From JBBSWA01 sp038046485 (GTDB lineage: Archaea; Nanobdellota; Nanobdellia; Woesearchaeales; SM23-78), in assembly GCA_038046485.1 (NCBI GenBank), contig JBBSWA010000045.1, positions 1 to 19,221 on the forward strand: a DNA stretch of 19,221 nucleotides, read 5' to 3'. This document shows positions 1 to 6,005 of the stretch, one piece after another (position 1 is the first letter of the stretch; the number at the start of each line of letters is the position of its first letter). Under the pieces are notes generated by a model that saw only the letters and a program-made list of their open reading frames with translations, was not told the DNA's origin and did no database searches. The translations under genes and the position numbers were made by a program.

Positions 1-39
1 GATTCATCGCCTACAATTTGAGACTAATTTTAAGGACGA

Positions 40-63
40 CTTTCTACAGAGCCGTGTAGAAAG
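40..63 (-). terminator. Hairpin just past the stop of the 68-745 gene
   Basis: A perfect 9-bp inverted repeat (40-48 CTTTCTACA with 55-63 TGTAGAAAG) around a 6-nt loop begins 5 nt beyond the stop codon of the minus-strand gene. Its position suggests a transcript 3' end or terminator. Archaeal termination depends more on T-rich tracts than on hairpins, and only a modest T/A-rich stretch follows on the minus strand, so the role is inferred. Confidence 0.4.
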
Positions 64-67
64 GCAT

Positions 68-745
68 TCATTTCCAGAAAGCCATTACCGCGTGATAGAC
101 CTCAGCTGGATTGAATTCTGTATTGTCTAATGCGTTTACTTTTTCAATGGCCAAGGTTAGATCTCTTTCCGGGGGAATTGCAAGATTAGACGGTATTTTA
201 GGAACTATCTTAACCCCCACTACGTAAGGCAAAAGAGAGGATGCTCTTTCTGCACCCACAAGGACTTGCGGATAACCTTTTTCATCTGAAATGGTTATCT
301 CTTGACTCTGAACCCTGTCTGTTATCTCTTCTTCAGCAGTGCACCCTATATCTTGATCATCTAAAGGTTCTACTTCATAAGTTAACTTCAAACCTTTGTG
401 CAGTTCAGATTCTCGAACAAATAAGGGTAACCCTTCAGCCACATACCACTCTTCACGGTTATAAAAAAATCTACTTGCTCGCTGTGCAGCATTTGCAAGC
501 ATAGCTCTTGCAAATTCTTCAGGCGACTCTAAAATGGATTCAGGCATTTCAGGCATACGTAGCTTAGCGAGTTTAGCACGACTGACAGGATCTGCTGCTA
601 CTTTTTCCCACATTTCTCTGCCTGATACACGCGGAGAAAAAGAGACTCCTAACTGAGTAAAGCCTTCTTCCAACAACCGCTCCAGCTCGAGCTTCATTCT
701 CTTCCTGAAAACACCCTTCTTAAAAAACTTATCTATTTTTACCAC
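68..745 (-). CDS. Hypothetical protein, no recognised domain (225 aa)
   Basis: I do not recognise this protein. It is soluble-looking: a basic N-terminus rich in Lys/Arg and Phe, a helical charged first half (about residues 15-110), then a more beta-like half (about 115-225) containing acidic turns. There is no signal peptide or membrane segment. The longest reading starts at GTG (745), about 15 nt downstream of where a transcript from the TATA box at 781-790 would begin. An ATG at residue 17 (697), preceded by a weak purine-rich stretch, is an alternative start giving about 209 aa. The gene stands alone on the minus strand and diverges from the tRNA-His/hisS cluster. Its even composition and length without stops support real coding; function is unknown. 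Confidence 0.7.
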   Translation of the reverse strand: MVKIDKFFKKGVFRKRMKLELERLLEEGFTQLGVSFSPRVSGREMWEKVAADPVSRAKLAKLRMPEMPESILESPEEFARAMLANAAQRASRFFYNREEWYVAEGLPLFVRESELHKGLKLTYEVEPLDDQDIGCTAEEEITDRVQSQEITISDEKGYPQVLVGAERASSLLPYVVGVKIVPKIPSNLAIPPERDLTLAIEKVNALDNTEFNPAEVYHAVMAFWK

Positions 746-780
746 TATAAAGTTACTTATTTTTTACATTAAAACGAAAC

Positions 781-790
781 CTTTATATAG
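781..790. promoter_or_regulatory. Two-way TATA box
   Basis: TTTATATA at 782-789 reads as a TATA element on both strands. On the minus strand it would start a transcript near 759, just before the GTG at 745. On the plus strand its centre is 26.5 nt before an ATG at 812, the same spacing seen at the other promoters in this window, so plus-strand transcription towards tRNA-His may begin at about 810. Confidence 0.55.
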
Positions 791-811
791 TAGTAAGTAC
801 TATCTAAAGGT

Positions 812-929
812 ATGAATCGAGTTGATTGTCTTCATTGAAAGTAAACTATTTATTCTAAAGAGACAAAAAACTCGTTCACAAAATTATTCTGGCATCATGA
901 ATAAAACACAAGTTGATTATCTTCATTTT
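812..929 (+). repeat. Imperfect direct repeat, two copies (812-836 and 897-927)
   Basis: Both copies start ATGAAT and end GTTGATTRTCTTCATT (R is G in the first copy, A in the second). The second copy has 6 extra bases between these two blocks. Each copy has short complementary ends (ATGAA with TTCAT). Read as codons they give similar peptides: MNRVDCLH followed by a stop (812-838), and MNKTQVDYLH followed by a frame that runs into the tRNA gene. The first is placed exactly where a leaderless start would fall after the TATA box at 781-790. This could be a duplicated fragment of a gene start, a tiny leader ORF, or a structured 5' leader upstream of tRNA-His. Confidence 0.4.
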
Positions 930-940
930 CTGCCAGAATA
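885..940. repeat. 10-bp perfect inverted repeat upstream of tRNA-His
   Basis: TATTCTGGCA (885-894) is exactly complementary to TGCCAGAATA (931-940). Pairing continues outward for three more bases if one bulged T is allowed. The 36-nt loop holds the second copy of the direct repeat at 812-929, which can form its own inner stem. The whole element ends 28 nt before the tRNA and contains no convincing gene. It may be a transcript processing or termination structure, a small RNA, or the remnant of a miniature element. Confidence 0.45.
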
Positions 941-967
941 TTTCTATTTTATGCATTTCATTCCTAT

Positions 968-1045
968 GGTGGCGATGGTGTAACCTGGTTAGCACTGAAG
1001 ACTGTGGATCTTCTAGTCCGGGTTCAAATCCCGGTCGCCGCCCCA
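968..1045 (+). tRNA. tRNA-His (anticodon GUG) with encoded G-1 and CCA
   Basis: The cloverleaf can be folded by eye. The acceptor stem is 969-975 with 1035-1041 (one G-U pair). The D arm is 978-981 with 992-995. The anticodon stem is 997-1001 with 1009-1013 and its loop CTGTGGA gives GTG, a His anticodon. The T stem is 1018-1022 with 1030-1034 around loop TTCAAAT. The discriminator at 1042 is C, and G968 can pair with it as the G-1 that HisRS requires. The 3' CCA (1043-1045) is encoded. In archaea and bacteria G-1 usually comes from the gene, as here. There is no intron. The HisRS gene lies 1.7 kb downstream on the same strand. Confidence 0.95.
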
Positions 1046-1079
1046 TTTATATCTTCTTAAAAAACGAACAGGTGAAACT

Positions 1080-1692
1080 ATGAAAACAAACCCAGTAGAT
1101 GTAGGAATGCGAAGTGAGGAACAAGCTGTAGAAACGGCTGGTTGTCTTCACTTATGAATATGTTGGACCCGATGCACTGGATCGATTACTGCCTGAATTA
1201 GCTCCAGCTTATGCTAAGGTCTTTGCAGGCCCCCCCTGGAACGAAAGCTGGACTTTGGAAGCTGCAAGTGAAGAAATTCAGAGGGACTTTTTAACCCCTG
1301 GATTTATAGGTGTACAAGCACGAAGAGACACTGAAGTTGTCGGCTTCAGCTGGGGATTCTCCTTGCCAAGCATTGATCAACTAGGTAAACAGTTTACTTA
1401 TATTCGTAGACTATTAGAAAAAAAAGCAATAAAACCTGACTGCATCCTTTATGGCACAGAAACTGGAGTTTTACCTGAAAAGCAAAGACAAGGGATCGGC
1501 CCACAACTCTTAACTTATCGAATGAAGCGGACCCCCCAACCTTATGTTGTATTCCGTACTAAAAATCCTTTCATGGTAAAAGTATACTCTAGAGTGGCGG
1601 GCTCAGCAAATATAGAAGAATTATGCAACGACCCAGATGACCCTAAACGTGTCTGGTATCTTATACGCAATGAGCAACAAGCTCGGAGATGA
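1080..1692 (+). pseudogene. GNAT-family N-acetyltransferase, reading frame broken near codon 20
   Basis: The ATG at 1080 is preceded by a GGTGA ribosome site (1071-1075). Its frame encodes about 20 plausible residues and then hits TGA at 1155-1157. From about 1132 the next frame (+1) is open and encodes the rest of an acetyltransferase to 1692. It contains a region ending PPWNESW near 1225-1251, a beta-strand WGF segment, and the acetyl-CoA pyrophosphate loop QRQGIG (about 1486-1503) that marks GNAT enzymes. Restoring the frame by one base gives about 203 aa. No ATG lies near the start of the downstream frame; the first likely alternative start there is TTG at 1255, which would lose the conserved N-terminus. 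So this is a real one-base frameshift or an assembly error. The gene ends 4 nt before the M20 peptidase start, in the tRNA-His/hisS cluster. The substrate is unknown. Confidence 0.75.
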
Positions 1693-1696
1693 AAAA

Positions 1697-2719
1697 ATGA
1701 ATACTATAGAACTCGCCAAAACACTGATTCAGATCCCCTCTGAATCCGGACAAGAACAAAAGATTGGAAGGATTTTAGTGGAACGTCTTAAGAAAAACTT
1801 TGACGTACGTACCCAACCAGTAGGTGACCGTTTCAATGTTCTTGCTACTAAAGGTAAACCTCAATTGATCTTAACCACCCATATTGACACCGTGCCCAAA
1901 CAACTAGAAATCAAAGAAGACAAAGAATGGCTCTACGGACGAGGCGCCTGTGACACCAAAGGCCTCATGGCTGCCATGATCTGTGCTGCTGAGCAAGCCG
2001 TCCAAGAAGGAATTACTAACTTTGGCTTGCTGTTTGATGTCGGCGAAGAAACGGACTTTGCTGGAGTTAAAAAAGCCACTACTCTTGTGAATCCAAACTA
2101 TGTTATCGTTGGAGAGCCAACTGCATTTACTATGCGCATTGGACAAAAAGGCTTACTTGGCTTCAAGCTTAGCTGTAAAGGAGTTTCCGCTCCAGGTGCA
2201 ACCCCTGAAAAAGGAATCTCTGCCATTGAACGTCTCATCGACAACCTTGAACGCATCCGGAAGATTCCTCTTCCGAACGATGAAAAACTTGGAGAGAGTA
2301 AACTCAATATTGGAATGATTCAAGGAGGCTCTGCTGTCAATGTGGTTCCAGACTATGCTGAGGCAACTGTGGAAGTGAGAACTACTGAATCCAATAAAAC
2401 TTTCCTAAAAAAGATACGCAACGAATTGCGTTTTGCAGATATTGAGATCACCTGCAACTTCGACTCTGTACTCCTCCAAGACTTAAAGTGGACTGAAGCC
2501 TTCAATTTGAATCCTACCATTTCCAAAGGATTCAATGAACTCTATTTTTGGTCCCAAAAATCCAAAGCCATTGTGTTTGGACCTGGCGACTATGCCTATG
2601 CCCACGGAGACCAAGAAAAGATCCGAAAAAAAGACATCCTCAAAGGACAGAAGATCTATTTAGACATGATCCGACGATTAACCAAGGAAAATACATATAA
2701 ACTAACCCAAACTAGGTGA
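1697..2719 (+). CDS. M20-family metallopeptidase/deacylase (ArgE/DapE/LysK-like)
   Basis: A 340-residue di-zinc amidohydrolase of the M20 family, which removes acyl or amino-acid groups from small peptides or N-acylated amino acids in the cytoplasm. Expected metal ligands are visible: H62 and D64 in THIDTVP, D86 in GRGACDTKG, the catalytic/bridging pair E117-E118, E140 in VGEPT, and H301 near the C-terminus. The lid/dimerisation domain spans about 150-260. At the position where most dimeric M20 enzymes have SAH, this protein reads SAP (P164), so the usual oxyanion-stabilising His is absent or displaced. I chose the ATG at 1697, with a GGAGATG ribosome site in the end of the GNAT gene, over the longer frame from 1637. 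Its end overlaps or abuts hisS, so the two are probably co-translated. Substrate cannot be told from sequence; the adjacent acetyltransferase suggests an acetylated amino acid. Confidence 0.88.
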   Translation: MNTIELAKTLIQIPSESGQEQKIGRILVERLKKNFDVRTQPVGDRFNVLATKGKPQLILTTHIDTVPKQLEIKEDKEWLYGRGACDTKGLMAAMICAAEQAVQEGITNFGLLFDVGEETDFAGVKKATTLVNPNYVIVGEPTAFTMRIGQKGLLGFKLSCKGVSAPGATPEKGISAIERLIDNLERIRKIPLPNDEKLGESKLNIGMIQGGSAVNVVPDYAEATVEVRTTESNKTFLKKIRNELRFADIEITCNFDSVLLQDLKWTEAFNLNPTISKGFNELYFWSQKSKAIVFGPGDYAYAHGDQEKIRKKDILKGQKIYLDMIRRLTKENTYKLTQTR

Positions 2720-2724
2720 TGAAC

Positions 2725-4023
2725 ATGGAAGAACTACAAAATGCGAAAGGAACCCGAGATTTTCCACCGGAAGAGAAGATTGTGCGCGAGCGCGTTGTAC
2801 AGCTCCTGCGAGAGACCTTTGAAGAATATGGCTATTCTCCTCTAGAGACTCCGATTCTGTGCCGGTATGATGTTTTATCAGCTAAATATGCTGGCGGCTC
2901 GGAGATATTGAAAGAAACCTTTCAACTCAAAGATCAGGGCGAGCGCGAGTTGGCCTTACGGTATGACCTGACTGTACCTTTTTCTAAATTTGTTGGGATG
3001 AACCCCCAACTCAAGATGCCATTTAAGCGATATGAGATTGGCCGCGTGTTCCGAGACGGTCCTTTAAAGTTAGGACGGTACCGAGAATTCTGGCAGTGTG
3101 ACGTGGATATTGTTGGAAGCATTGCAGGAATGGCTGATGCTGAATTGCTGTTGTTGGCAAGTCGGGCCTTCCAAAAGATTGGTTTGAATGCCTATCTTGA
3201 ATTTAACAGCCGCAATGTCTTTGAAGGCATCATGGACTATGCCGGCATTGAAGAAGAAAAACGCACAGAAGCCATCATCTCTCTAGACAAAATCAAGAAG
3301 GTCGGCGAAGAGGAAGTTCGCAAAGAGATGCGTGCTAAAGATGTTGCTGAAGAAGCCATTGAAAAATTGATGAACGCTGCAAATCTTATAGGCAAAAACC
3401 TGGAAATCCTGGACAAACTCAAAAAGATACTCACCAGCGAAAAAGGAAAAAAGGGTCTTTTGGAAATCCAAGAAATGCTCCGATACTTAGAAGCGATGTG
3501 TGTTACGAATGTGCGCTTTACTCCTAGCTTAGCTCGAGGACTTGCCTATTATACCGGACCTGTGTTTGAAGCCTTTTTGGAGAACAGCAAGATTACGAGC
3601 AGTATTGCCGGCGGCGGACGATACGACAACATGATCGGCCAATTCTTAGGTGGGAAAAAAGAATATCCTGCAACAGGCATCAGTTTTGGATTGGATGTGA
3701 TTACAGAAGCCATGAAACTTGAACAAAAAGCTGAACAGAAAACGGTTGTGCAACTGTATGTGATTCCCATTGGAACACCTCTTGAAAGCATGAAGATCTG
3801 TCAAGAACTACGCAGTGAAGGCATCCGATGTGATATTGACCTGAACGGCAAAGGCATTAGCAAGAACTTGGACTATGCCAACTCGCTTGGAATTCCTCAA
3901 GTGTTGTTTGTTGGCGAGAATGAACTGAAAGCTGGCAAGTTCAAGCTCAAGAACATGAAAGAAGGCAGTGAAGAAGTGCTTGGACTGGAAGAAGTGAAGA
4001 AGAAGTTCAGCGCGTCACTGTGA
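2725..4023 (+). CDS. hisS: Histidyl-tRNA synthetase
   Basis: A class II aminoacyl-tRNA synthetase of 432 aa that charges tRNA-His. The N-terminal NAKGTRDFPPEE is the usual HisRS opening. Class II motif 2 is clear (about 101-128, with the VFRDGP loop and RYREFWQCD). The HisRS-specific histidine-binding motif appears as ARGLAYYTGP (270-279), and motif 3 follows (GGGRYD near 297 and GISFGLD near 318). The last about 90 residues form the anticodon-binding domain. Three starts are possible: GTG 2716, ATG 2719 overlapping the upstream stop as TGATG, and ATG 2725. I prefer 2725 because AGGTGA ends 5 nt before it. It closes the tRNA-His/GNAT/M20 cluster, and its last 17 bp overlap the convergent tyrS gene. 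Confidence 0.96.
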   Translation: MEELQNAKGTRDFPPEEKIVRERVVQLLRETFEEYGYSPLETPILCRYDVLSAKYAGGSEILKETFQLKDQGERELALRYDLTVPFSKFVGMNPQLKMPFKRYEIGRVFRDGPLKLGRYREFWQCDVDIVGSIAGMADAELLLLASRAFQKIGLNAYLEFNSRNVFEGIMDYAGIEEEKRTEAIISLDKIKKVGEEEVRKEMRAKDVAEEAIEKLMNAANLIGKNLEILDKLKKILTSEKGKKGLLEIQEMLRYLEAMCVTNVRFTPSLARGLAYYTGPVFEAFLENSKITSSIAGGGRYDNMIGQFLGGKKEYPATGISFGLDVITEAMKLEQKAEQKTVVQLYVIPIGTPLESMKICQELRSEGIRCDIDLNGKGISKNLDYANSLGIPQVLFVGENELKAGKFKLKNMKEGSEEVLGLEEVKKKFSASL

Positions 4024-5077
4024 ATGACTTTACTTGCTCGGCGAGTTCTTTTGCTTTTTTATTCTTTTCAAAATGATCTCGCACGGGCTTGATCAATTGA
4101 TCGATGTAAGCTGCCATGGCAGATTTTAAGTCCATGGGATGGATGTCTCCTGCTGTGTAAGCTTTTGCGAGTTCACTGTAGGAACTGAAGGACAAAGGCC
4201 CTCCAAATTTGCGCTCGATTTGTACTTCTTTTACTTTTTCAAATATGATGTACTTGCTGTATTCCATCAGCGGATTCTCTTTTTCTTCTTTTTCCGGGCA
4301 GTATGCCTTGGCTATCTTTCGCTTGATGTCCTCTGTACTGTCTGTCATGAAAATCGCTGAATCTGGATTGCTCTTACTCATCTTCATGGCAGTTGCTCGT
4401 TCGACGGGATCGGTTACGTTTGTAGGAGGTTTGAGCAAACCCTGCAGCATGTGACGGCTGATTACAACGGGCTTGGGTAGGCCGAGCTGAGGAGCAATTT
4501 CTCTTGCTAAGATATTGACTTTACGCTGGTCCATTCCTAAGTTGGTGATGTCTGCTTTTAAATGGAAAATGTCCGAGGCTTGCATGCACGGATAAAAGAT
4601 CTGGGCTGCACTTAAGTTTTCAGACTCTGAACGCCCCATGATTTGACTGCAACGGATGATGCGCTGCACCGTGCTATTCCTTGCAATGCTTACTGTACGC
4701 TTCCAATATTCTTTATCGGCCATGGCATCGCTTGCCCATAAAAACTCAACTTTATCCATATCCATACCACAGGCTTTCCAAACTTCAATTTGGTACTTAC
4801 CCACTGTTTGGATTTTATCTAAGTCACCACCCATCTTGTTGTTCATCCAACCAAACCAATCTGCTACCCAGAACTTGAATTGAACTCCGGCTTGCGTGAG
4901 CTTGTTGGTGTCAATGGCCCTCATGACTCCTTGAGCGATGTGCATCTGACCTGAAGGCTCAAAGCCATCGTATGCAATCGGGTTTTTCTTGGTTTCCAAG
5001 AGGGTTTTAAGCTCTTCTTCTGTTACAATCTCTTCCCCTGTTTGCTTGACGAGATCTAGACGAGATTGAATATCCAT
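4007..5077 (-). CDS. tyrS: Tyrosyl-tRNA synthetase, archaeal/eukaryal class
   Basis: A 356-residue class I synthetase charging tRNA-Tyr. The ATP-binding signature is HIAQ (about residue 46) within YDGFEPSGQMHIAQG, and the second signature is KMSKS (232-236). The segments WVADWFGWMNNKMGGDL and GMDQRKVN match, from memory, plant and protist cytoplasmic TyrRS more closely than typical euryarchaeal ones. An intact KMSKS is also a eukaryote-like trait, since many archaeal enzymes have a degenerate form. There is no eukaryotic C-terminal EMAP-like domain. The ATG at 5077 lies 25.5 nt from the centre of a palindromic TATA box (TTATATAA, 5099-5106), so the mRNA is probably leaderless. The 3' end overlaps hisS by 17 bp in convergent orientation. 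Confidence 0.95.
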   Translation of the reverse strand: MDIQSRLDLVKQTGEEIVTEEELKTLLETKKNPIAYDGFEPSGQMHIAQGVMRAIDTNKLTQAGVQFKFWVADWFGWMNNKMGGDLDKIQTVGKYQIEVWKACGMDMDKVEFLWASDAMADKEYWKRTVSIARNSTVQRIIRCSQIMGRSESENLSAAQIFYPCMQASDIFHLKADITNLGMDQRKVNILAREIAPQLGLPKPVVISRHMLQGLLKPPTNVTDPVERATAMKMSKSNPDSAIFMTDSTEDIKRKIAKAYCPEKEEKENPLMEYSKYIIFEKVKEVQIERKFGGPLSFSSYSELAKAYTAGDIHPMDLKSAMAAYIDQLIKPVRDHFEKNKKAKELAEQVKSFTVTR

Positions 5078-5098
5078 GGGTGATTTGTTCTTCCTTGA

Positions 5099-5106
5099 TT
5101 ATATAA
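5099..5106. promoter_or_regulatory. Palindromic TATA box between tyrS and the 5195 gene
   Basis: TTATATAA is self-complementary. Its centre is 25.5 nt from the tyrS ATG on the minus strand, the normal leaderless spacing. On the plus strand it would start a transcript near 5129, about 66 nt before the next gene; a second A/T-rich element near 5129-5139 could serve that gene instead. Confidence 0.6.
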
Positions 5107-5194
5107 ACCTTTTGTGCAACTAAACGATACATTTAAAAAGAAAAGTATCATACTAGATCATACAGTTATTATTTGTAGTAAGAGGGGGGAGATT

Positions 5195-5515
5195 ATGGAA
5201 ACCATGACCGTACAAGAAGCACTGTTCGAGCGAACCGAGCAAGAATCCATTCTAGCCAAGTACACCACCAAAGTTAGCGCCTTCTTGAAGGCCACCTTTA
5301 AACGAAAAGAACAAGGCAGTGAAAAGAGCGCTGAAGTGCGCATCCATGAAGCACTGCAAACCATTCACCAGCTTATCCAAGAAAACAAACTCGAAGAAGC
5401 CAAGATCCTCTACAAAGACATCGTTAGCTACTACAATTCTCTAGCCGATGAAGGATTGAAGCAGAAATTGTACAACTCTGTGTTTGATGTGTACAGTGTC
5501 TTAGCGACGAGATAA
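5195..5515 (+). CDS. Small all-helical protein with a TPR-like hairpin
   Basis: A 106-residue soluble, Lys/Glu-rich protein. Residues from about 48 to 100 form two antiparallel helices of the type NKLEEAKILYKDIVSYYNSL, with Leu/Ala/Tyr spacing like a tetratricopeptide repeat. Similar short helix-hairpin proteins with an LYKDIVSYYNSL-type segment are, from memory, frequent in DPANN archaea; they are usually of unknown function and possibly mediate protein contacts. I chose the ATG at 5195 because a strong purine-rich ribosome site (AGGGGGGAGA, 5183-5192) precedes it. The longer frame from 5114 gives an unlike, isoleucine-rich leader and is probably untranslated. It stands alone, followed by the antitoxin promoter. 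Confidence 0.75.
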   Translation: METMTVQEALFERTEQESILAKYTTKVSAFLKATFKRKEQGSEKSAEVRIHEALQTIHQLIQENKLEEAKILYKDIVSYYNSLADEGLKQKLYNSVFDVYSVLATR

Positions 5516-5536
5516 ATAGATTACTTTACCACTATA

Positions 5537-5544
5537 TTTATATA
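5537..5544 (+). promoter_or_regulatory. TATA box of the antitoxin gene
   Basis: TTTATATA is centred 26.5 nt upstream of the ATG at 5567, placing the transcript start at or next to the start codon. This supports the short 44-codon ORF as a real, leaderless gene. Confidence 0.6.
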
Positions 5545-5566
5545 CTTATTTAGGTTACATAGAAAA

Positions 5567-5701
5567 ATGGAAACCATTACTATTTCGAAAATGGAGTACG
5601 ACCGATTAAAAAAATTAGAGCAGCTTGATTTTGCCCTCATTCGTCAATTCGCGAACAGCCTTGATGATTTAAAGAAAGGCCAATTTAAACGCCTTGCTTA
5701 A
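5567..5701 (+). CDS. RelB-like antitoxin (44 aa)
   Basis: The product is 44 residues. It begins METITISKMEYDRLKKLEQL, a short strand then helix typical of small archaeal antitoxins, and ends SLDDLKKGQFKRLA. That tail resembles the SLEDIKxGRIRRV-type ending of RelB antitoxins that wraps the RelE toxin. The start has a TATA box at the leaderless distance. The last 17 bp overlap the 3' end of the RelE-like toxin gene on the opposite strand, so the pair is convergent rather than in the usual antitoxin-then-toxin operon. Recognition rests on the two ends of the protein and on the neighbouring toxin. No DNA-binding domain is apparent, so autoregulation by the antitoxin is not obvious. Confidence 0.72.
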   Translation: METITISKMEYDRLKKLEQLDFALIRQFANSLDDLKKGQFKRLA

Positions 5702-6002
5702 TTACTTCTTCAGCGACTTGTCTGTATTCATCTAGCTGAGATTTGACATGATTGATTGTAACTTGCTGATCCTTTTTAGCGCTTGCTGCTACCAGTAAAA
5801 CCAATTTCAGATCTTCATATACTAAGTAATAAACCCTCTTCCCACCCACCCTCTTTTCACGCAGGAAACGATAGCCTAATGGATCCCCTGCAAAAGGATT
5901 CATTGCAAGCTGTTTAGGGATTTTATCAGCTGCTAGCCTATCTGCTTTTGGCCATTTATCTATCTCAAGTAGATAGCTGTCTGTACCGATCACTTTTAAC
6001 AT
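5685..6002 (-). CDS. RelE/ParE-family toxin
   Basis: A 105-residue protein of the RelE fold, which in characterised members cleaves mRNA in the ribosomal A site. Family features are the N-terminal helix pair (about 15-35), the DPLGYRFLREKRVGGKR stretch with its basic residues (about 40-57), and the hydrophobic strands YYLVYEDLKLVLLVAAS followed by AKKDQQ. The basic residues near 50-57 and the Lys pair near 76 are the expected RNA-contact positions. The ATG at 6002 follows the stop of the TctA-type permease by 3 nt and uses a GGTGA ribosome site that overlaps that stop, so toxin expression is tied to the transporter transcript. Its 3' end overlaps the antitoxin gene on the other strand. Confidence 0.8.
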   Translation of the reverse strand: MLKVIGTDSYLLEIDKWPKADRLAADKIPKQLAMNPFAGDPLGYRFLREKRVGGKRVYYLVYEDLKLVLLVAASAKKDQQVTINHVKSQLDEYRQVAEEVIKQGV

Positions 6003-6005
6003 TTT

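Noticed and set aside
812..940. A short CRISPR-like array
   Set aside because: Only two imperfect copies exist, the units differ by a 6-base insertion, and no cas gene is present.
897..983. A 28-codon ORF starting MNKTQVDYLH
   Set aside because: It runs into the tRNA-His gene and stops inside the D arm, so it cannot be a stable protein gene as it stands; kept only as part of the repeat.
1132..1157. Programmed +1 frameshifting in the GNAT gene
   Set aside because: The switch window ends at TTA TGA without a known slippery heptamer such as CTT TGA or CTT AGG C; an indel is the simpler explanation.
2098..2535. Antisense ORFs across the M20 and HisRS genes
   Set aside because: They lie opposite strongly supported coding sequence, have no start signals and show no protein-like composition.
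5114..5194. Upstream extension of the small helical protein
   Set aside because: The leader is unlike the rest of the protein and overlaps the promoter region; a strong ribosome site directly precedes the ATG at 5195.
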